Shown here in pieces: positions 34,001 through 38,226 of a stretch of DNA of 38,226 nt (positions are counted from its first letter, which is position 1; the number at the start of each line of letters is the position of its first letter). The stretch is from Hyphomicrobiales bacterium (GTDB lineage Bacteria > Pseudomonadota > Alphaproteobacteria > Rhizobiales > JAKSCL01). A program made the translations under genes and the position numbers. Location of the stretch: NCBI GenBank assembly GCA_022360615.1, contig JAKSCL010000342.1, positions 1 through 38,226 of the forward strand. The letters run 5' to 3'. The notes below the pieces were generated by a model. The model was not told the origin of the DNA. It ran no database searches and saw only the letters and a program-made list of their open reading frames with translations.

Positions 34001-34181
34001 CGTAGCCGAACAGGACACGCGGGAAAGAGGCGGGATCGGCGTCGAGCGCATCGTTGACGATGATTTTCGGCAGCTCGAACGAGAGATAAAGGACCGGGAG
34101 ATAAAGAAGCGTGCCGGCGAAGAGATAAATCTGCCATTGCAGGCTATGCTTGAAAATATACCCGAAAATACTTTTCGGCAT
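31083..34181 (-). CDS. ABC transporter-like protein with expanded degenerate NBD and CNB domain
   Basis: A 1032-residue protein. Residues 1-330 form an ABC exporter transmembrane domain. The nucleotide-binding domain starts near 350 with an intact Walker A (GATGSGKSS, 385-393). Instead of one Q-loop segment there are three 19-residue look-alikes, at 431-449, 564-582 and 722-740, in which the Q-loop glutamine is Gly, Arg and Glu. The signature LSGGQ is LTRTQ (786-790), Walker B carries NE (810-811) instead of DE, and the H-loop His is Asp841. Residues about 887-1007 form a cyclic-nucleotide-binding domain. ATP may be bound, but hydrolysis looks doubtful. I chose ATG 34181; a GTG at 34220 is an alternative. 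Confidence 0.9.
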   Translation of the reverse strand: MPKSIFGYIFKHSLQWQIYLFAGTLLYLPVLYLSFELPKIIVNDALDADPASFPRVLFGYEFSQVTYLILLCFVLLGLVLLTGGIRFVLSFFKGVLGEVMLRRLRYDLYQLILRFPLAHLKKVQSGEIVTMVTSEVEPLGRYMGLAVANPVLQAGTLLTALVFLFAQDVLLGFAAIVLFPIQAYFVPKLQQRMNALSRRRLANVRLFAGHVGETMSGKREIHSNDTTAFELTRASFRLGVLFRIRRALYAIGNAIIFLNTFFTQLTPFLFYLIGGYLVVQGELSLGALVAVIAAYREAAAPWNELLENYQSLEDNRVKYAALVENFLPGGLRELPDPERANGLGPLPKLDGALALSGVSLKEGDETLFEDVSFSVEMPASIALLGATGSGKSSLAEVLAGLRQPSAGMLQIAGRDMVAIPEDELGRVVAYVDGDSHVFTGTWTDNFTYGLKHTPAYQQVFAHMGEADRAAWIKEARAAGNVTHDPASDWVDYEAAGCGNMAELERRIIDLARLVGLERDLFDAGLSRTFDPAKRPELAERMLEARRRFKEKLAASGAESALLAFDRDGFNPNSTLAENLLFGWWVGDELSPESMGKDSYVLDLLTRHDLLQPLLEIGHATAETMIELFRDLPPGDERLQRFSLIDPEQMPAYESLMRRVPSLEEAALTPEDRRLLLALAFWVAPSHQRIEFSDPDVKQRFIAARHDLMAGLPDRYRPYIAFYDENAINPGITVRLNIYFGRIDAFSPPQRAKVEAILQEVIDDFGMRDEVMALGLGSEVGTGGGRLTRTQRQRIAIARCLLKRPSLLVVNEALSSLEPDAQDHIRGRILESYPSTTLVWVDRDRDDLENFDAIVRIADGRILDGGAGAEALEKEEGGDALSRDIQLLAGVDMLSGLPKQTLRLIAFTGEQVIFEPNEIIFHEGDVADDAYIILEGEVCVSIGGADCDTEVGRLSPGTTLGEVALLSDCTRTATGKALGRVRAIRLSRDLFFDLIRNNSELALAVMRLLSTRLAGTLGRLSEIERRENPKDAI

Positions 34182-34556
34182 CGGCGCAGAGTCCCCCGGC
34201 AAAGCTTGCTTGAACCGCACTATAGCGAAACCCGCGCGCCCGCAATCTCACAATTCCATGGGCGGGATGTGATGGGCCGGACGTTGCCGCCGATCGGCAC
34301 ACAGGTCGCCGCCAAAACGCGCCCCTCCCCACGGCGAAACGCTGTGCCCAGCATGGATTTCCGCGCCTGTTTGATCAGCGTCAATGAGGCGGCGGGCGCG
34401 CCGTACTAGGCGGTGAAACTATTATCGGGAATATAAGTTTTGGAATGGCGGAAAAACCAGCGTCTACCGCTGCCGGAGGCCGGGGTGATTCCCGCACGGC
34501 TTTCGGCGCTACGGCGCGGGTGGCCCACGTCCAACCTATCGAAAAGGAACAATGCG
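34182..34556. other. Divergent gap between the ABC gene and the DsrE-like gene
   Basis: These 375 bases contain no supported gene; a plus-strand open frame (34137-34409) overlaps the ABC start and has no recognisable protein. The AT-rich run near 34417-34445 (AACTATTATCGGGAATATAAG) is a possible promoter for the DsrE-like/rhodanese pair. Confidence 0.45.
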
Positions 34557-34991
34557 ATGCTCAAATCCCTCACCGCGGCCGCGATCGCCATCATGACCGT
34601 GACCGGTGCCGCCATGGCCGAAGACAAGCCCGGCCTGGTCACCATCGTGACGGCGCCCGAGCCGCAAACGCAACTCATGAGCATGGTCCTCACCATGCAA
34701 TCGATGCAGCAGGGCGCAAGCGCCCATATCCTGCTCTGCGGCCCTGCGGGCGACCTCGCCCTTAAGGACGCACCCGCCTCCGCGACCGCCCCGCAGGCAC
34801 CAAGGGACATGAGCCCGCAAGGACTGATGACGAAGATCATCGAGGCAGGCGCCACGGTTGAGGTTTGCGCGATTTATCTGCCGAACAAGGGCGTGAGCGC
34901 GGATGCCTTGATCGACGGCGTGACCGCCGCCGAGCCGCCGGCCATGGCCGCCCGGCTTCTGGCGCCCAATACCCGCATCATGTCGTTCTAG
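34557..34991 (+). CDS. Periplasmic DsrE/DsrF-like protein
   Basis: A 144-residue protein with a signal peptide (about 1-21, ending AMA) and a fold resembling the DsrE/DsrF/TusD group of sulfur-carrier-like proteins. Features include LVTIVTAPEPQTQLMSMVL near the start, ASAHILLCGPAGDLAL at about 54-69 and VEVCAIYLPNKG near 101-112; Cys61 and Cys104 are candidate sulfur-binding residues. DsrE proteins usually carry persulfide in the cytoplasm; here it would be in the periplasm. The ATG at 34557 has AAAGGAA upstream. The rhodanese gene follows after ten bases, so the pair is one unit. Confidence 0.8.
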   Translation: MLKSLTAAAIAIMTVTGAAMAEDKPGLVTIVTAPEPQTQLMSMVLTMQSMQQGASAHILLCGPAGDLALKDAPASATAPQAPRDMSPQGLMTKIIEAGATVEVCAIYLPNKGVSADALIDGVTAAEPPAMAARLLAPNTRIMSF

Positions 34992-35001
34992 GGAGGCACA
35001 G

Positions 35002-35589
35002 ATGTTGAGAATTCTTGCCGCCGCGGCCCTCGCCGCTTCACTGTCTATGCCCGCATCGGCCGCGCCCGAACCGGAAGACCCCAAAAAGCAAACCTCATGG
35101 GGACTCTATCTGACGGCGAAAGAGGCCTACGAAATGAAGCAGACCGAGGGCGACAGCGTTCTCTTCGTCGATGTCCGCGAACCCGTCGAGATCATGTTCA
35201 CCGGCTTCACCGATGTCGTCGACGTCAACGTGCCTTTCCTGCTTGTGAAGCCCGCGAAATGGAATCCCAAGAAGCCTGTATTGGCGATGGAATCCAACCC
35301 CGGTTTCGCTCCGGGCATCATGAATGCGTTGGACGCGCGCGGACTCGATAAATCCACCCCGGTGATCCTGATGTGCCGCTCCGGCGGCACCCGCGGCGCA
35401 CCCTCGGCAAAGGCGCTTGAAGGACTTGGGCTTGAGAAGGTCTATGTCGTCGTCGATGGTTTCGAGGGTTCAACGTCGAAGGACAACCCGAACGGGCCCT
35501 GGCGGCTCGTCAATGGCTGGAAAAACGGCGGCCTGCCCTGGGGCTACGATCTGAACCCGGAGAAGGTGCATCTGCGCTCGTTCGATTGA
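35002..35589 (+). CDS. Periplasmic rhodanese-domain protein
   Basis: A 195-residue protein with a signal peptide (about 1-20, ending SAA) and one rhodanese domain (about 36-165). The active-site loop CRSGGTR lies at 125-131 with Cys125 as the persulfide-carrying nucleophile, and VLFVDVRE at 53-60 is the typical early strand. It probably transfers sulfane sulfur in the periplasm, with the DsrE-like protein encoded just upstream as a likely partner. The GGGAGG ribosome site is good. A clear hairpin follows its stop. Confidence 0.9.
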   Translation: MLRILAAAALAASLSMPASAAPEPEDPKKQTSWGLYLTAKEAYEMKQTEGDSVLFVDVREPVEIMFTGFTDVVDVNVPFLLVKPAKWNPKKPVLAMESNPGFAPGIMNALDARGLDKSTPVILMCRSGGTRGAPSAKALEGLGLEKVYVVVDGFEGSTSKDNPNGPWRLVNGWKNGGLPWGYDLNPEKVHLRSFD

Positions 35590-35598
35590 GCGCATCAA

Positions 35599-35622
35599 GG
35601 CTGGCGCAGCACCGCGCCAGCC
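35599..35622 (+). terminator. Terminator hairpin after the rhodanese gene
   Basis: GGCTGGCGC (35599-35607) and GCGCCAGCC (35614-35622) form a perfect nine-pair stem with a six-base loop, ten bases after the stop codon, then CTTATACC. It probably ends the DsrE-like/rhodanese transcript and may also serve the convergent Rrf2 gene. Confidence 0.6.
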
Positions 35623-35666
35623 CTTATACCGGCGGCAACACCTGCCTCGGAGCGGCCCTAAGATAC

Positions 35667-36143
35667 TCAGACAGCGGCGGAGAGATGGGGATCGGCGGAC
35701 GGCTCGGCCATTGCCGTCTCAAACCGGCCGAGCAAAACGCTCTTGTTATGCGCGATATCGGCAATCGTGACGCCATCGAGGACCGCCAGAAACGCGTTGG
35801 TCGCTTCACGCAGCTTCGCCGACAAATGGCAAACGCCGATTAAGGGACAGGTGTTCGTCGACGGGTTGAAGCATTCGACCAATTCGACCGGACCCTCGGT
35901 CCAGCGTATGATATCGCCCACGCTGATCTGATCCGCCGGCCGCGCGAGCCGGAACCCGCCATTGCGGCCACGCACGGTTTCAACAAAGCCCGCTTTCCCC
36001 AGTTCATGGACGATCTTGGTGATATGGGCGTGGCTGAGGCCGTGAGCGCGCGCCACCTCTTCCACGCGCGTCAGTCCGGGATGGCGGATCGCTGCGAGCT
36101 GCAATGAACGCAGTGCGAAATTCGAGTAGCTCGTCAGTTTCAT
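35667..36143 (-). CDS. Rrf2-family regulator, NsrR-like
   Basis: A 158-residue DNA-binding protein of the Rrf2 family. The winged helix lies in residues 1-70 (HITKIVHELGKAGFVETVRG). Three cysteines, C91, C99 and C105, match the Fe-S ligand spacing of NsrR, the nitric-oxide-sensing repressor (ECFNPSTNTCPLIGVC). So nitric oxide or Fe-S status sensing is likely. It is convergent with the rhodanese gene and 236 bases downstream of the YHS gene on the same strand. An inverted repeat upstream of its start could be its own operator. Which genes it controls is not shown here. Confidence 0.88.
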   Translation of the reverse strand: MKLTSYSNFALRSLQLAAIRHPGLTRVEEVARAHGLSHAHITKIVHELGKAGFVETVRGRNGGFRLARPADQISVGDIIRWTEGPVELVECFNPSTNTCPLIGVCHLSAKLREATNAFLAVLDGVTIADIAHNKSVLLGRFETAMAEPSADPHLSAAV

Positions 36144-36161
36144 TAGCACACCCTTCACGTC

Positions 36162-36190
36162 GAAAACCTGTGGCGAACATAGAGGTTTTC
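36162..36190. promoter_or_regulatory. Inverted repeat upstream of the Rrf2 regulator gene
   Basis: GAAAACCT (36162-36169) and AGGTTTTC (36183-36190) are exact inverted copies separated by 13 bases, 18 bases upstream of the Rrf2 start. The place suits an autoregulatory operator. The arms do not match the E. coli NsrR consensus closely, so binding is a guess. Confidence 0.4.
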
Positions 36191-36312
36191 ACCCGCTGGA
36201 AAAGATGCGCGCTTCTTGTTTGCCGTACCCAATTGTGTGCCGCCGCCGGGATCGTTGCACACCTGAAGACCGCCGGACCGGAATGCAAACGGCCAGCGGT
36301 ACCGCCTAAGAC

Positions 36313-36351
36313 AAGTGTCATGCGGAGACGCTGCGGTCCCGCATGACACTT
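36313..36351 (-). terminator. Perfect hairpin after the YHS gene
   Basis: AAGTGTCATGCGG (36313-36325) and CCGCATGACACTT (36339-36351) make a 13-pair perfect stem with a 13-base loop, 28 bases after the YHS stop on the minus strand. TTGTCTT follows on that strand. It is a likely terminator; its GTCATGCGG arm also resembles the ends of the 29812-29912 repeat. Confidence 0.5.
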
Positions 36352-36379
36352 CGCTCAGCCGTTGCCTCCAAGCTGGAGC

Positions 36380-36904
36380 TTACTGGGCGCCCAGCGTAAC
36401 GCCTTCCGGTGCCGAGGCTTCAAGCTGCGCATCGGCAATGCTGCGGATCAGCGGCCAGTTGTTGTTTGCGCCCCTGACGAAGCCGGGCACGTTCTCTTTC
36501 CAACGGGCTTGGATGTTCTTGTTGAGATTCAAATAGAGCTTGCCGTCAACGATGGCCCAGGCATTGGGATCACCGTCGAACTTGCGGCCCATGGCGGCCC
36601 CGAATGCGCAGTAACCGCCATATTGCGGTGCGTAGGATGCCGGGTCCGAGGTGAAGGCGTCGCGATGCTCGGCGCTGGAAAAACGATAGGTCACGCCTTC
36701 GTGCTGCGCCGTAAAGCGGCTGTCGCCGGCCACCGGCTTACCTTGCTTGAAGTAGGCGACAACATCGTAGCCGTGCACGGCATAGCCTTCCACGATGTTG
36801 ACCTCGGTCTCCGCTGCAGCCATCTGGACCGCCGCCGGCACGATCGCCAGCGCCAGCCCCATGGACAACAGAGCACTACGAAGAGCTTTGATAACAATCG
36901 ACAT
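36380..36904 (-). CDS. Secreted YHS-domain protein
   Basis: A 174-residue protein with a signal peptide (about 1-31, ending AAA) and one YHS-type domain: VHGYDVVAYFKQGKPVAGD at 43-61, RFSSAEHRDAF at 74-84 and the cysteine segment YGGYCAFGAAMG at 95-106. YHS domains are thought to bind metal in heavy-metal ATPases, and stand-alone secreted ones are of unclear role. The GGAGAG site supports the ATG at 36904. It is divergent from the AraC gene across about 100 bases, so the AraC protein may control it. Confidence 0.88.
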   Translation of the reverse strand: MSIVIKALRSALLSMGLALAIVPAAVQMAAAETEVNIVEGYAVHGYDVVAYFKQGKPVAGDSRFTAQHEGVTYRFSSAEHRDAFTSDPASYAPQYGGYCAFGAAMGRKFDGDPNAWAIVDGKLYLNLNKNIQARWKENVPGFVRGANNNWPLIRSIADAQLEASAPEGVTLGAQ

Positions 36905-37008
36905 TGCAGTTCTCTCCAAAAGAGTTCATTGACGATAAGGTCGGCGGCGCATGACATGAAGCCGCGCTACCGCCCTTCCGGGAAAGTTAAGTCCTCAGGC
37001 TCGATCTT

Positions 37009-37860
37009 TTGTCCGAAGAAGCACGCAGTTCGTCCGAAGATTCGTCCCTCTTTCCTTGGCTGAACCGCCGCAGCCTTAGCGCCAGCGTTTTTTTCTCAGG
37101 CACGCTTTGCGGGCACTCGGACCATGGCGCTGAGGACGCCAATGGACATCTGCATCTGCTGCGCCGCGGATCGCTGTGTCTGCGTTCCGCCGACGGCACG
37201 GTCAGCCTCATCGACCGGCCAAGCCTCATCCTCCTCGCACGCACGCAGGGGCATCGCCTGGACACGGATGAGCAGACGGGCGCCGAACTGGTTTGCGCGC
37301 GCCTGACCTATGCCGGCCCCGAAACCGAGTTCCTACTGCTCGGCCTGCCGGACCTGCTGATCATCCCGCTCGACGCCCTGAAAGGCCTTGGTCCGGTGCT
37401 CGAGCGCTTGTTCGATGAGGCTTTCACGCCCGCGTTCGGCCACCGCGTGGCCATCGATCTGATCATCGAACTCTTGCTCGTCATGCTATTGCGGCATTGC
37501 ATTGCCGAAGGGCACACGGAAAGCGGTCTGCTGGCGGGCTTGTCCGATCCCAAGCTGATCCGGGCGCTCTCCGCCATGCACGAGAACCCGGCAGCCGATC
37601 TCAACATTGAGCAGTTGGCGGAAATCGCCGGCATGTCCCGCTCCTCTTTCGCGGCCGCCTTCAAAAAACGCGTTGGAGCGTCGCCTGGGGATTATCTGAC
37701 CACGCTGCGCTTGGCCCTGGCCAAGCAGGCCCTGCGGCAGGACCGCCCCCTCAAAGCCGTGGCACCGCTCGTCGGCTACAAGAGCACGACCGCCCTAGCC
37801 CGCGCCTTTCAGCGGCAGTTCGGCTGCGGACCGAGGGAATGGCTGGCGCGCCAGCGGTAG
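37009..37860 (+). CDS. AraC-family transcriptional regulator
   Basis: A 283-residue regulator with an N-terminal cupin-like sensor domain (about 20-170) and a C-terminal AraC DNA-binding domain (about 180-281). Two helix-turn-helix units are visible: LNIEQLAEIAGMSRSSFAAAF at about 198-217 split from AVAPLVGYKSTTALARAFQR at about 250-269, with the closing FGCGPREW motif. No ATG stands near the N-terminus, so I place the start at the TTG at 37009; the site is weak and the true start may differ. It is divergent from the YHS gene, a common layout for an AraC protein and its target. Confidence 0.87.
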   Translation: MSEEARSSSEDSSLFPWLNRRSLSASVFFSGTLCGHSDHGAEDANGHLHLLRRGSLCLRSADGTVSLIDRPSLILLARTQGHRLDTDEQTGAELVCARLTYAGPETEFLLLGLPDLLIIPLDALKGLGPVLERLFDEAFTPAFGHRVAIDLIIELLLVMLLRHCIAEGHTESGLLAGLSDPKLIRALSAMHENPAADLNIEQLAEIAGMSRSSFAAAFKKRVGASPGDYLTTLRLALAKQALRQDRPLKAVAPLVGYKSTTALARAFQRQFGCGPREWLARQR

Positions 37861-37976
37861 CATCCAAGTCAGCCGAGGCTCGACCGGATCCATCGCCAAA
37901 GCGCGCCGGTTCAGCGGAGACGATCGATCCCGGCGTGAAATGTTCCAGAAAACATATCCCATCTTTCTTCAGAACT

Positions 37977-38186
37977 TCATGAAAATGAAAAATGCAATTC
38001 CTTTTCCATTTCAGACGCATCTTGACGTTTCGAGGCAAAACCGGCGTGACGGTCGATAAAACTCGCGGCTTGAAAAGCCACCTCTTCATGACCTGGAGGA
38101 GAGATGATCTGAAGACCGATTGGCATGCGCTCTCCAGCGAACCACACCGGCACCGAAAGCGTCGGCCTTTTTGTGCCGGTTAGTTA
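37977..38186 (-). pseudogene. C-terminal fragment of an amidase, frame broken at 38184
   Basis: A minus-strand frame of 68 codons (38183 to the TGA at 37977) reads LTGTKRPTLSVPVWFAGERM, then PIGLQIISPPGHEE and AFQAASFI. This is the C-terminal pattern of amidase-signature enzymes (NLTGxPxLSVP, PIGLQ, then a final helix), and the stop falls at a normal distance after it. But an in-frame TAA (38186-38184) stands directly before LTG; one added base there would restore ...SNLTGT. The two extra residues KR before PTLSVP are also unusual. So the gene appears frameshifted or is a remnant; a sequence error is possible. The rest lies beyond the window. Confidence 0.55.
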
Positions 38187-38226
38187 GAGGGATAAGGATA
38201 AAACAGTCGGATCGGCTGCCAGCCGG

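Noticed and set aside
34137-34409. A 90-codon plus-strand frame in the gap before the DsrE-like gene
   Set aside because: It overlaps the ABC start on the other strand, lacks a ribosome site and has no recognisable features.
37992-38183. A 63-codon plus-strand frame at the right edge
   Set aside because: It mirrors the amidase fragment on the minus strand and is basic, low-complexity sequence with no ribosome site.
1-38226. A search by eye for CRISPR arrays, transposases, integrases, tRNA genes and prophage genes
   Set aside because: No regularly spaced direct repeats, DDE or tyrosine-recombinase proteins, cloverleaf sequences or phage structural proteins were found.

Overview
The window looks like a chromosomal segment of an alphaproteobacterium, most likely of the order Hyphomicrobiales (Rhizobiales); the genus cannot be read from it. 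The reasons are a GC-rich base composition, the run thrS - yidD - IscU-like scaffold - folE - hisI, the neighbouring DUF3126 and cysE genes, DUF2336, PAS_5 and BTLCP families, TTAA-N7-TTAA (CtrA-type) boxes, and dispersed palindromic repeats of the rhizobial kind. I found no tRNA, rRNA, CRISPR, transposase or prophage gene. About 42 intact protein genes and one broken one are supported.

Layout. 1-4.7 kb: a small secreted protein, a 48-residue membrane peptide gene, cutA, nadK, then a response regulator, an Hpt phosphotransfer protein and a DUF2336 protein. 4.9-9 kb: an MFS transporter, a lytic transglycosylase, and a MaoC hydratase plus CitE-like lyase pair; two CtrA-type boxes lie between the last two units. 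9-12.6 kb: rsgA behind a leader with a tiny ORF and a terminator-like hairpin, a flavin reductase, a periplasmic repeat protein and a Gmad2-LysM protein. 12.7-19.7 kb: a housekeeping block (thrS, yidD, Fe-S scaffold, folE, hisI) with an EAL-CBS-GGDEF protein and a CBS protein. 19.9-23.4 kb: a rhomboid protease, then PAS_5, tandem PilZ and a BTLCP protease, a likely cyclic-di-GMP and surface neighbourhood. 23.5-27.7 kb: gamma carbonic anhydrase, a divergent pair of membrane proteins with CtrA-type boxes, DUF3126, cysE, a hydrolase and a CHCC zinc-finger protein. 27.7-34.2 kb: a flavoprotein monooxygenase, an exported phytochelatin-synthase-like peptidase, and a two-gene unit of an unusual ABC protein translationally coupled to an acyltransferase-like membrane protein. 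34.5-38.2 kb: a periplasmic DsrE-like/rhodanese pair, an NsrR-like Rrf2 regulator, a YHS protein, an AraC regulator and a broken amidase gene at the edge.

The most unusual item is the ABC protein at 31083-34181. Its nucleotide-binding domain keeps Walker A but has lost the usual Q-loop, signature, Walker B aspartate and H-loop residues. It contains three copies of the segment that normally follows the Q-loop, spread over an insert of about 290 residues, and it ends in a cyclic-nucleotide-binding domain. Other points of note are the CtrA-type boxes in two divergent promoters, the rsgA leader, the kinase-less phosphorelay parts, the Fe-S scaffold lacking its third cysteine, and the reactive-sulfur or nitric-oxide themed cluster near the right end.
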